Assembly (NCBI GenBank): GCA_024243835.1
Contig: JALPMN010000543.1
Location: 1-16,847, forward strand
Direction: 5' to 3'
DNA: 16,847 nucleotides
From: Enteropsectra breve
Lineage: Eukaryota; Microsporidia
Part shown: positions 1-7,231 of the stretch, piece after piece
Layout: each line of letters begins with the position of its first letter
Numbering within the stretch: position 1 is the stretch's first letter
The notes under the pieces: model-generated
Seen by the model: the letters and a program-made list of their open reading frames with translations, nothing else
Told to the model about the DNA's origin: nothing
Database searches by the model: none
Position numbers and translations under genes: made by a program

Positions 1-41
1 GCGAAGATAAAACTCATCCAGGGTACTTTTCCAAATCGCAT
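1..41 (-). CDS. Possible 5' end of an unidentified gene leaving the window
   Basis: On the minus strand an ATG at 41-39 opens a frame that stays open to the window edge, and a second in-frame ATG lies at 17-15. The second ATG is preceded five bases upstream by CCC (ACCCTGGATG on the minus strand), the start-site motif shared by most genes here. Only 5 to 13 codons are visible and they are mostly hydrophobic, so the product cannot be named. Other frames are also open across this edge: a plus-strand frame from base 1 to a TAA at 100-102, and another minus-strand frame. The choice between them is therefore weak. Sequence to the left of the window would decide it. Confidence 0.2.
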   Translation of the reverse strand, partial: MRFGKVPWMSFIF

Positions 42-173
42 TTTCTACGTCCCGCGGTACTTCTCTTGCTTAAAGCTTTTTCAAAAACAACGAATAATAT
101 AATCTTGTTCTGACTTTAAATGCAGGACAGCATCCAATGGCTTATTGTTAAGCCATGATTGCTTCTTTTACTT

Positions 174-656
174 TTATAGCGCCGGACAGCAGGCCTTAAT
201 TATTTCTTGGAGGCCTTCATTCTCAAATGCAGCCATCACACGATCTTTGTCCGAAAGCTGCTTGTTTAGCATAGCATACTCGTTGTGGGTGTTTTTTCTT
301 ATTATTACTCTGATCCATTAGCCAGAAATGTATTTTTCGAGCTGAAACTTGATGCACAGCCCAATTACTCCTGCCATGCTGCAGTGAGGCACTGTTGGTG
401 TGAAAGAAACTGTTATGTATTTTATGCAGGCGTTTTTATTTGAGAGGGACAGTGTTTCGGAGTACTCGCCATACTCAATTCCAGCCTTTTCAACAACTGA
501 GAGCTGCTCCAGGGTGTATGGATGCTCTGGGTCTTTTATATTTCGTACAATTTCGAAAATGCTTTCGAGAGAAACATGTTTGAGGTATCCATCCTCCATT
601 ATAATCTCTGCCTTTGGATCCAAACTTTTCTTTATCTCTGGCGACGCATTTTCCAT
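174..656 (-). CDS. CIA2: Cytosolic Fe-S cluster assembly factor CIA2 (MIP18/FAM96 family), interrupted by an in-frame stop
   Basis: CIA2 works with Cia1 and Mms19 to pass Fe-S clusters to cytosolic and nuclear apoproteins such as DNA polymerases and helicases. From the ATG at 656 the frame reads MENASPEI, matching the LENANP start of the family. It continues through DPEHPYTLEQL and FTPTVPHCSM, which contains the conserved reactive Cys of the family (PHCSM). A TAA at 318-320 ends the open frame after 112 residues. In the same frame, 47 further codons continue with family-typical sequence (THNEY, NKQLSDKDRV, AAFENE) to a second TAA at 174-176. Together the parts give about 160 codons, the normal core length. 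A longer start at 713 adds 19 hydrophobic residues with no counterpart in homologs, so it was not used. The gene is divergent from eL42. The stop may be a mutation, readthrough or a sequencing error; the family assignment is firm. Confidence 0.9.
318..320 (-). other. CIA2: In-frame TAA inside CIA2
   Basis: This stop codon sits between FQLEKYISG and WIRVIIRKN in the CIA2 frame. Aligning the flanks without gaps against human CIAO2B from memory puts it opposite an aromatic residue (the F of QRFKV). TAA differs by one base from either Tyr codon. No GT...AG intron of plausible length removes it without removing conserved protein: the nearest GTAA-like donors lie in the conserved GVIGL region or after the stop. 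Confidence 0.85.
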
Positions 657-774
657 GGCTGCCAGTAAAAAAGATTTACTTTGTGTTAAATATTCTAAGA
701 CAAAGAAGAGCATGAAATTAATTTACTTCGGCGACATTATAGAAACTGTTTGAACTTAGCGAGCATCTTTCAAA

Positions 775-931
775 GTATCTTGGTGTTTTTTAATCTGATA
801 TCGCTCGGCGAAATGAGTAAGACTCCAATAGCATTCATTGCTACTTGCCTTGTATAAAACAGAAAAAGTTTTCTTCAGTCGCAATCCCCAAGATACCGAC
901 GGCAAATGAGATTAATAAAACACCAAGATAC
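775..931. repeat. 15-base perfect inverted repeat with a third partial copy
   Basis: The left arm GTATCTTGGTGTTTT at 775-789 is exactly complementary to AAAACACCAAGATAC at 917-931, about 127 bases away. A third element, CCAAGATAC at 888-896, repeats nine bases of the right arm, so the left arm could pair with either copy. A transcript of this region could therefore fold two mutually exclusive ways. I do not recognise a known RNA family here. Confidence 0.6.
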
Positions 932-1110
932 ATATTATGATATAAACAAGTATATTGTGGGTGAAGAAGCACTCTTTAAAATTAAAAATTTTTATTTACA
1001 GCACATTGGGTCTTTTAAAAAGAAATATCGCATGATGTGCATATAATTCCAGCAATTTTTGCGTAAAACTTCGACTGGTTCAACTTTCATCTTCTGCTCA
1101 ATTATTTTGT

Positions 1111-1142
1111 AATAAAAGAAATTTTTTAAAAATTTTACTCCC
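1111..1142 (+). promoter_or_regulatory. eL42 start-proximal elements: TATA-like, AAATTTT block, CCC motif
   Basis: Upstream of the eL42 ATG at 1147 are AATAAAAG (1111-1118), an AAATTT/AAAATTTT block (1119-1136) and CCC at 1140-1142. CCC-like and AAATTT-like motifs close to the start codon are described for microsporidian genes. Their role as core promoter or transcription-start signals here is inferred. Confidence 0.5.
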
Positions 1143-1146
1143 TCAT

Positions 1147-1461
1147 ATGGTGAACGTGCCCAAGACCAGAAAAACGTATTGCCGTAAGTGTGACACCCAC
1201 ACCGAGTGCAAAGTTTCTATATACAAGAAATCAAAGGAGAATCCACAGAGAGCAGGAGCAAGAAGATATAGACTTAAGCAGAAGGGTTTTGGTGGTCAGA
1301 CCAAGCCAATTTTCCGTAAAAAAGCAAAGGCCACCAAAAAGCCAGTGCTCAAGCTTGAGTGTAAGGAATGCAAAGGCAAAACATGTCGTGCGCTTAAGAG
1401 AGCTAAGCATGTTATAATAAGTAACGAGAAGAAGGTCAAGGGTGAGGCACTTGCTTATTAA
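1147..1461 (+). CDS. RPL42: 60S ribosomal protein eL42 (L44e/L36A)
   Basis: This is a 104-residue component of the large ribosomal subunit, located near the tRNA exit (E) site. It begins MVNVPKTRKTYC as in yeast and animals and has the full family length. Two zinc-ribbon half sites are visible: C12-x2-C15 and C72-x2-C75. The first pair has the animal and archaeal spacing, whereas yeast has four residues between the cysteines. The conserved GFGGQTKPIF segment spans residues 47-56. Residue 54 is Pro, equivalent to yeast P56 where substitution to Gln gives cycloheximide resistance, so this ribosome would be predicted sensitive at that site. The protein is very Lys/Arg-rich. The next gene downstream, RRP4, is in the same direction after a 273-base gap. 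Confidence 0.97.
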   Translation: MVNVPKTRKTYCRKCDTHTECKVSIYKKSKENPQRAGARRYRLKQKGFGGQTKPIFRKKAKATKKPVLKLECKECKGKTCRALKRAKHVIISNEKKVKGEALAY

Positions 1462-1734
1462 ATAATGTTATTTCTTTTTAAACTAATCGTTTTTATGAGC
1501 TTTATTTTTTAAGCACGCAAGGATGGAGGACTAATGCTGTCAGCCAAGAAATCGCTTGAAATGATTCAAAATTGATGTTTTATATGCTTTGTAAAGCAAA
1601 TTTATAAATTTAAAGAATGACCGTTTTGGCGAGTTACTGCGCCCGTGGATTATTGTGTGGTTTATCTATGTGCTGTTATTGGCCAGCATTTTTTAATAAT
1701 CGCGCTTTTAAAAATATTTTCACTTATTTTCACC

Positions 1735-2412
1735 ATGGAGGAACGAACTCTGTTTCCCGGAGAAACCGTGTGCAAAAGCGAAGGCTTTATAAGAGGCCAT
1801 GGAACAAACAACAGCGGAGAAGATATTATTTCATCGCTCATGGGGCATAGAAAACAAATAAACAAGCTTGTGACTATTGAGCCGCTGCAGGACTATATGT
1901 ACACGCCTGAGATTGGAGACATTGTGATTGGCCGTGTTGTGCAAATATACAACAAAAAATGGAGAATCCAAGCCAACTCCAAGTTTGACACAAGCCTTTG
2001 TCTCAGTGCAATAAACTTGCCAGGAATCATGCAGCGAAGAAAACTTGAAAGCGACGAAATGAACATGAGAAGTTTTTTTGATGTTGATGATCTGGTTGTA
2101 TGCGAGGTACAGAAAATTTCCAAGTCTGGAAATGCCTCTCTGCACTCCCGGAATGAAAAATATGGAAAGCTAGAGAATGGTATTCTGGCGTGCATACCGC
2201 TGCCTCTGAATGTGCCAGTAAAGTCCCGATTCCTGCAGAACGAACACTGCCAGATTATTGCAGGCAGCAACGGCTACGTCTGGATTTCACCGCTTTCACA
2301 GACTTTTGAGTCGTTTCAGTGCACAAATAGATTGGCATGCCTAATTAATGAGCATGTCAGACGCTCAATTGCAGTAAATATCGAAGAGATTCTTCAGCAA
2401 ATAAATATGTAA
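1735..2412 (+). CDS. RRP4: Exosome complex cap subunit Rrp4
   Basis: Rrp4 is an S1/KH-domain cap protein that guides RNA into the exosome core for 3'-to-5' processing and decay in nucleus and cytoplasm. The 225-residue product has the family's N-terminal motif PGET at 8-11 and GFIRGHGT at 17-24. An S1 domain follows from about residue 57 to 140 (GDIVIGRV, then NLPG and SLHSRNEKYGKL). A KH-type region ends the protein, with GSNGYVWI at 167-174 matching the diagnostic GxNGxIWI. The frame is open 90 bases further upstream to an ATG at 1645. That extension is hydrophobic with no homology, while the ATG at 1735 sits in CACCATGG, so the inner start was chosen. It is shorter than human (293) and yeast (359) Rrp4, with little after the KH domain. 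Confidence 0.95.
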   Translation: MEERTLFPGETVCKSEGFIRGHGTNNSGEDIISSLMGHRKQINKLVTIEPLQDYMYTPEIGDIVIGRVVQIYNKKWRIQANSKFDTSLCLSAINLPGIMQRRKLESDEMNMRSFFDVDDLVVCEVQKISKSGNASLHSRNEKYGKLENGILACIPLPLNVPVKSRFLQNEHCQIIAGSNGYVWISPLSQTFESFQCTNRLACLINEHVRRSIAVNIEEILQQINM

Positions 2413-3063
2413 GCAGACGGCACACATTGCTACCAACTATAATTAATCTGCTTTGAAGACTCTGAATAAAGAACCACAAGAATTTTACGTTATGCTTCTA
2501 TGAAAAAAATGTTTTTTGGCAATTAAAAAGCATCTATTTTCTTCTTATAATTGCAAGTTCGATTGTGTGTTGGCTTCAAACGATACAACGAGTAGAGGCA
2601 AATATTAATGCGTTTTATTGCTTAATAATTTTCTTTAAAACGCTTTTTGTACCGTACTATAAATGAAGCTTGAATAAATTCTTTATTCTTTTATTTCAAA
2701 TGTAACGAACATTGAGCTTTCTCACGTTCTTCTCATAAACTTGGCAGATAATAGATGCCTTAACAGTTCTGTACTAAACATCTTTCAATGGCAAATACTG
2801 AGCAGCTAAATATAAATCATCGGTACTTTTATACATTTTCTGCAACAAGCAAACCTAATGACTCTACATTTAGCAGACTTCAAGAATAAAGATATGTTAT
2901 CAAAGCATCATAAGAATAGCGCGATATACTCAATCTTGTGGCCAAGTACTTATGTTTCGCTTCTTTATTCACTTATTTTTAAGTTACAGGCATGTACCAT
3001 GCCAGCCCGGTAAAGATCATAGACTTCAGTTTTTGCTTTAAAAAATAGCTGGAGTCCATCTCC
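2413..3063. other. AT-rich spacer between RRP4 and RAD10
   Basis: This 651-base stretch has no open frame with recognisable protein and no tRNA-like B box with a matching stem. A short hairpin, GGCAT-GTACC-ATGCC, lies at about 2988-3002, some 60 bases before the RAD10 start, and CC directly precedes that start. The length would be enough for a small non-coding RNA gene, but I see no known one. Confidence 0.5.
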
Positions 3064-3621
3064 ATGATTAAAATTTCAGAAGATGCATCAAGCTCGCCGA
3101 TAGTCAACTATCTTGGCAAATGCCCGCTGGAATACAGTTGTAAGCCCCCTTCTGATTTTGAAATACATGGATATTGCTTTATGGTTATCTGCCATTCAGA
3201 CTATCTTTCAGATGCTATGAAAATACAAGCTAAAATAGATATTTTTTCTAAGCAGACCAATGCAATTGTAATATTAAAAAGCGATGTGAAGGACAGCAGA
3301 AGAACCCTTGCGGAAATAATGCAGATCGTCCCTGTGCCGCTGATATTGTGCACCAGTTCTTTTGAATGTGCACAGTACCTGCTCTGCTTTCAACAGCTAA
3401 ACAAAACAACACTACACAAGATAAGAGCTGTAGGCGCTACGCACACGACATTTTTAGAGAGTTTCAAGTGCTTGAACAAAAATGATGTCGAGACTGTTGC
3501 CGAATCATTCAATAGCATCAATGAAATGGCAACGCTTATAAGTGAGCCTAATAGTAAGACGAAACTAAGCCAAAAGAAATACAAAAACATGGCAAGCCTG
3601 TTGAGCATGCCCTTCATATAA
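3064..3621 (+). CDS. RAD10: DNA repair protein ERCC1/Rad10 homolog
   Basis: ERCC1/Rad10 is the non-catalytic partner of XPF/Rad1. The dimer cuts DNA 5' of lesions in nucleotide excision repair and acts in interstrand-crosslink repair. The 185-residue protein consists of the central domain (residues about 8-105) followed by a helix-hairpin-helix region (about 128-185). Matching segments are SSPIVNYLGKCPLEY, the strand ending in LKSDVKD at 71-77 (VDVKD in human), and LILCTSSFECAQYLLCF, like LILAWSPEEAGRYLETY. The end LLSMPF parallels VLHEPF. The loop corresponding to human SPRQRGNP is altered to SEDASSSP. The second hairpin lacks the usual GxG (PNSKTKLSQKKY instead of PGLGPQKARR), so DNA contacts may be weakened. 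Human ERCC1 has 297 residues and yeast Rad10 210, so the N-terminal tail is missing. CC directly precedes the ATG. Confidence 0.85.
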   Translation: MIKISEDASSSPIVNYLGKCPLEYSCKPPSDFEIHGYCFMVICHSDYLSDAMKIQAKIDIFSKQTNAIVILKSDVKDSRRTLAEIMQIVPVPLILCTSSFECAQYLLCFQQLNKTTLHKIRAVGATHTTFLESFKCLNKNDVETVAESFNSINEMATLISEPNSKTKLSQKKYKNMASLLSMPFI

Positions 3622-3747
3622 ATTTTAAATTGATGTCAACCGAATATTTTACATAGCATTTGCTTGTTTTATTTTTACTGTATAAAGTTCTATATGATAG
3701 AATGATGTGTAAGCTCAATGCATTTTATTACTGTTGCAGGGCTATTT

Positions 3748-3785
3748 AATTTCTAGGATTTCTATAAGAATTCATCCCAGAAATT
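3748..3785. repeat. Imperfect 12-base-pair hairpin
   Basis: AATTTCTAGGAT can pair with ATCCCAGAAATT across a loop of about 14 bases, with a single A-C mismatch. It lies about 130 bases after the RAD10 stop, so it could be part of a 3' end signal, a small RNA, or chance in AT-rich DNA. Confidence 0.35.
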
Positions 3786-4160
3786 TTGTTGTATTATCAG
3801 TTTATTCCTATAAATATTCCAGTTAGTTGCAAAACATAACGAGGTTTTAAATGAATAGGGATAGGGATACGCCAAAATATTTAAATCTGCTAATTATAGT
3901 ACTAATGGCCATCCATAGCCGGCCATGGCATAGTTTCTCAAGCAGATTTTTTAAACAAACTAAAGCTTATGTATCTGTCTTTGGGATACAAAATTTATAT
4001 TCAGGGCCCGTTTATGGAAAGACAATAGATAAATAACTCTTAATTTAAAACAAATATGGCATTATTTACAAGTATTTCTAAGGAAAAAGTGAAATAATAG
4101 AGTTTATCGTTCCATTATTAAAAATTTTACCAAAATTTTCGGTATTAAAGAAAAACAAAT

Positions 4161-4200
4161 CAGAAGGATGCCATCTCTTGGACCTTTCTGTGGCAGCATC
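4161..4200 (+). other. Small segment with two interleaved stems (possible pseudoknot) before ISWI
   Basis: CAGAAGG (4161-4167) can pair with CCTTTCTG (4183-4190, one bulge). TGCCA (4169-4173) can pair with TGGCA (4191-4195), or GATGC (4167-4171) with GCATC (4196-4200). The order of the arms is that of an H-type pseudoknot or of alternative hairpins. The segment is GC-richer than its surroundings. It also contains a 13-codon ATG frame (4168-4209), which could be an upstream ORF if the transcript starts that far up; this is unlikely given the short 5' leaders of microsporidian mRNAs. Confidence 0.3.
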
Positions 4201-4255
4201 AACAAATGAATTCCACAAATAAAATTTTTGTAATTTTTTAAGTATAATAATTTTA

Positions 4256-4258
4256 CCC
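4256..4258 (+). promoter_or_regulatory. CCC start-proximal motif of ISWI
   Basis: CCC lies five bases before the ATG (CCCTTGTTATG), preceded by AAAATTTTTG and TAATTTTTTAA tracts. The position matches the microsporidian start-site motif. Confidence 0.5.
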
Positions 4259-4263
4259 TTGTT

Positions 4264-6711
4264 ATGGCTTCAAAAACATTGCAAAGATATATTGATTTTA
4301 TCGATGATGATGAGTTTGTGAAAGCATTTAAGCCGCATATAAATAGAGCAGTTTCATCCGATGAGCCTGTGGAGCTTTTCACCTTCACAAAGTCGCCCGA
4401 GTACATTTCGGTTGAGATGCGTCCCTACCAGATTGAAGGCCTGAACTGGCTTGTTAAGATGCACGAAAACGGTATAAATTGTATTTTGGCTGACGAGATG
4501 GGACTTGGCAAAACGCTTCAGAGCATTTCGCTTCTTGGATACATAAAATGCATTAAAAATGAGCGAAGCAAGCATCTTATCATTGTTCCGAAGTCCTGTC
4601 TCCAGAACTGGGCCAATGAGTTTGCGCGTTTTGTTCCGGAGCTCCGAGTTATGATTTTTCATACATCTAAGGCGGATATCCCCAATGAGGCACACGAGTT
4701 GCTCAGCAAAAAGTATGATGTTATTTTAACAACATATGAAATGTGCATCTTCGCCAAAAATATCTTCAGGAAAATAGCATGGTCGTATGTGGTTGTTGAT
4801 GAGGCCCATCGCCTGAAAAATGAAAATTCGCAGCTGTCGCAGATTCTGAGAATGTATGACTTCAAGCATCGGCTGCTGCTGACAGGAACACCGCTGCAGA
4901 ACAACATACACGAGCTTTGGGCACTGCTCAATTTTATTATCCCCGAGCTTTTTGATGATGCAGCCAGATTTGAAGCCTATGTCGTTTCAGGTGACGAACA
5001 GGAAAAAAGCTTGGAAAAGCTGCGAAATGTGCTTCAGCTGTTTTTCCTGCGCCGCGAAAAGATGGATGTGGAGCACTCCCTCATGGCTAAGAAGTTCATC
5101 AACATATACTGCCCACTCACCGAGATGCAGCGTGTGTGGTATCAGTCAATTCTGAAGAAAGATCTTTCGAATGTCTCAATAAATGGAAGTGCAAAGGCCT
5201 CCCTGCTGAATGTCGTAATGCAGTTGAAGAAATGCTGCAACCATCCATACTTATTTTTGGGTGCAGAACCTGAGCCGTTTGAGACTGGAGAGCATTTGAT
5301 AACCAATTCTGGAAAGCTTGTTGTTCTGGACAAACTTCTTCTGAGCCTGAAACAAAAAGGCTCACGAGTGCTTGTATTCTCGCAGATGTCGAACATGATA
5401 GACATTCTAGAAGACTATGTCCAGTACCGTGGCTTTGAGTATTGCAGAATTGACGGCTCAACTACATCTGAAGACAGAACCAGTGCGATAAACGCGTTTA
5501 ATGAAGAAAACAGCACCAAGTTCGTGTTTTTGCTGACAACACGCGCAGGAGGCCTCGGAATCAATTTGTACACAGCTGACAGTGTTGTGATATTTGATTC
5601 TGATTGGAATCCACAGGCAGATTTACAGGCGCAGGACAGGGCACACAGAATCGGACAGAAAAAGCAGGTGCATGTTTTTAGGTTCATTACTGAAAACAGT
5701 GTTGAGGAAGGCATTGTTTTAAGGGCGCAGCAAAAGCTTAAACTCGATGATATTCTAATACAGAAGGGGCAGAACAGAAGCTCCAATGCAATTACACACA
5801 ATGAGCTTATGGACATACTAGTGATGGGACTGGACAGCACCCAAGGCCCGAAAGAAGACGTGGAGATGGACATCGAAGACATTATCAGAAAAGGCCAGGA
5901 GAAAACGGCCGAAATGAACGCAAAAATCCAAGACTTCAAGATTGGAGAGATGGACACAAAGATAAATCTGTATCAGTGGGAGGGACAAAACTATGCCAAG
6001 CGAAAATTAGAGGAATTCGTAGAAGAAAACCAGGAAGAGGAGGAACGCAGCGTAAGATCCACTCTGTTTAGCAGCAAAAAATTCAAGCCGATGGAGTTCC
6101 CTGAGTATCAGTTTTATCCACAGGAGTTTTACGAGCTACAAAAAAAGGAAGAAGAGCTTTTTAACAACGGGATTGGCCTGTCTGCTGAGGACAAGGAACT
6201 CAAAGAAAAGTATCTGTCTGAGGGATTTAACTGGACTAAAAAGGACTATCGGGCATTTGTGCAGGCAGTCGAAATGCATGGGCAGAACATCGATGCCATA
6301 AGACCGCTGTTTGCGCACCGCAAAGACTTTGAAAAATACTATGAGGCTTTTTGGAAGAACTTGGACAATCTTTCAGAGGGAGAGAGAATTAAAGGCATCC
6401 TAGAAAGAAATGCAGAGAAAAACGACAAAAAAGAAAAGCTAAGGAAGATTTTCGAGCAGCATATGGACAGTTTGGAAGAATACCTGCTGACAAAAAACAA
6501 GCTTTACACGGACAACATAGCTCTCCTTAAACTGTATTATAAATATATTGATGATGCAAATACTTTTGAAAAGGTGAAGCTCGAAATATGCAAAAGTGAC
6601 CAGTTTATTTTCGACTACTATCTTCGTTCGAGGACTCCGAGTGAGCTTGGAAAGCACATCGGGATGCTTGCTGCCCAGGCACTAAAGGCATTTGATCATT
6701 TATACCATTAA
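4264..6711 (+). CDS. ISW1: ISWI-family chromatin remodeling ATPase
   Basis: ISWI ATPases slide and space nucleosomes using ATP. The 815-residue protein carries a Snf2 ATPase with Walker A ADEMGLGKT at 76-84, DEAH at 179-182, LLTGTPLQNN, and in the second lobe STKFVFLLTTRAGGLGINL and QAQDRAHRIGQ. After it come the ISWI-specific parts: a HAND region from about residue 607 (FKPMEFPEYQFYP), SANT from about 654 (FNWTKKDYRAFVQ), and a SLIDE domain near the C-terminus (QFIFDYYLRSRTPSEL). There is no chromodomain, which separates it from CHD1. The ATPase begins after only about 50 residues, so the N-terminal autoinhibitory AutoN region of animal ISWI appears absent or minimal. It is shorter than yeast Isw1 (about 1130) and fly ISWI (1027). 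Whether it is closer to Isw1 or Isw2 cannot be settled by eye. It converges with UBA3. Confidence 0.95.
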   Translation: MASKTLQRYIDFIDDDEFVKAFKPHINRAVSSDEPVELFTFTKSPEYISVEMRPYQIEGLNWLVKMHENGINCILADEMGLGKTLQSISLLGYIKCIKNERSKHLIIVPKSCLQNWANEFARFVPELRVMIFHTSKADIPNEAHELLSKKYDVILTTYEMCIFAKNIFRKIAWSYVVVDEAHRLKNENSQLSQILRMYDFKHRLLLTGTPLQNNIHELWALLNFIIPELFDDAARFEAYVVSGDEQEKSLEKLRNVLQLFFLRREKMDVEHSLMAKKFINIYCPLTEMQRVWYQSILKKDLSNVSINGSAKASLLNVVMQLKKCCNHPYLFLGAEPEPFETGEHLITNSGKLVVLDKLLLSLKQKGSRVLVFSQMSNMIDILEDYVQYRGFEYCRIDGSTTSEDRTSAINAFNEENSTKFVFLLTTRAGGLGINLYTADSVVIFDSDWNPQADLQAQDRAHRIGQKKQVHVFRFITENSVEEGIVLRAQQKLKLDDILIQKGQNRSSNAITHNELMDILVMGLDSTQGPKEDVEMDIEDIIRKGQEKTAEMNAKIQDFKIGEMDTKINLYQWEGQNYAKRKLEEFVEENQEEEERSVRSTLFSSKKFKPMEFPEYQFYPQEFYELQKKEEELFNNGIGLSAEDKELKEKYLSEGFNWTKKDYRAFVQAVEMHGQNIDAIRPLFAHRKDFEKYYEAFWKNLDNLSEGERIKGILERNAEKNDKKEKLRKIFEQHMDSLEEYLLTKNKLYTDNIALLKLYYKYIDDANTFEKVKLEICKSDQFIFDYYLRSRTPSELGKHIGMLAAQALKAFDHLYH

Positions 6712-7231
6712 AATTTTTAATAATCGATACTTTTCCATAAAAATGTTTGATAATTTTGTAGCATGTGAAAGCTATTTTCCATCAAATGTAGAGTTTTAAG
6801 ACTTTCTGGATGTAAATTTGTGTTTTTTAGATAGAAGGATGAATCCATTTCACATTATGGAGATATGCGGTGGCTTTTAGTTGTTTATATCATGCTTTTG
6901 ATAATGAAGCACATGTTATACAAACTGGTTTTATTCACTTGATAGCCATTGGCTTGGCTGTATAATAAAAGAAAGTAGCGTTTTTAAAAATATTCGTTTT
7001 TCAAAGCAATAGAGTTGCTAATGAAACCTTCTTTAGGCTAATGCGATGGTGAGAAAAAACTTTATTGTAAGCGATTTTTAGATTTTAACAATAAAAACCA
7101 AAATAGGTAAAATCTAAATTTGAAATTGTTTATCAATTTAAAATATCTTCCTCGTTTAATAACAAAGTAAAGACACATAGAATAATAATCTTATAGTAAA
7201 GGAAAGCAAGTTTTAGTGAATAGCTGCATAT
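6712..7231. other. Convergent spacer between ISWI and UBA3
   Basis: These 520 bases are very AT-rich and separate the 3' ends of two convergent genes. AATAAA-like strings occur on both strands (for example AATAAAA near 6963 and 7089), as expected for 3' ends. No open frame with recognisable protein and no known RNA was found. The frame following the UBA3 stop holds 32 sense codons but no ubiquitin-fold-like sequence. Confidence 0.5.

Larger units (their letters stand above)
657..1146. other. Divergent spacer between CIA2 and eL42
   Basis: This roughly 490-base spacer holds the promoters of two divergent genes. I see no convincing protein gene in it. It contains a perfect 15-base inverted repeat (775-789 and 917-931) with a third partial copy at 888-896, listed separately. 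Close to the eL42 start there is an AT-rich block and a CCC motif. No tRNA A and B boxes in the right arrangement were found, and no snRNA that I recognise. Confidence 0.6.
3622..4263. other. Spacer between RAD10 and ISWI with two hairpin-forming segments
   Basis: This 642-base region has one open frame of 61 codons (3851-4036, plus), which has no recognised homolog and no CCC motif, and I did not call it. Two foldable segments are listed separately (3748-3785 and 4161-4200). Immediately before the ISWI start come AAAATTTTT-like tracts and CCC at 4256-4258. Confidence 0.5.

Noticed and set aside
1..102. Plus-strand frame open from the left edge to TAA at 100-102
   Set aside because: 33 codons with no recognisable motif; open frames exist on both strands here, so it does not stand out.
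298..420. Possible small intron that would remove the CIA2 stop
   Set aside because: GT-AG pairs that span the TAA would delete conserved residues of the VIGLCIKFQLEK region, and the one after the stop is only about 11 bases long.
400..753. Plus-strand open frame of 117 codons
   Set aside because: It is antisense to CIA2, whose minus-strand translation has clear family motifs; the plus frame has none.
1076..1092. GGTTCAACTTTC resembling a tRNA B box
   Set aside because: The conserved CC after the motif is missing, as are a pairing stem and an upstream A box.
1645..1734. N-terminal extension of RRP4
   Set aside because: Hydrophobic residues without counterpart in Rrp4; the ATG at 1735 has the better context and gives the family start.
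2551..2570. GTTCGATT string resembling a tRNA T-loop
   Set aside because: Flanking bases cannot form the five-pair T stem and no A box or anticodon arm precedes it.
3851..4036. 61-codon plus-strand frame with a short hydrophobic stretch near its N-terminus
   Set aside because: No homolog recognised, no CCC motif before the ATG, and the length is not unusual for chance. A lineage-specific small membrane protein cannot be excluded.
5415..5957. 180-codon minus-strand frame
   Set aside because: Shadow of the ISWI helicase core; Ser/Cys-rich translation with no domain.
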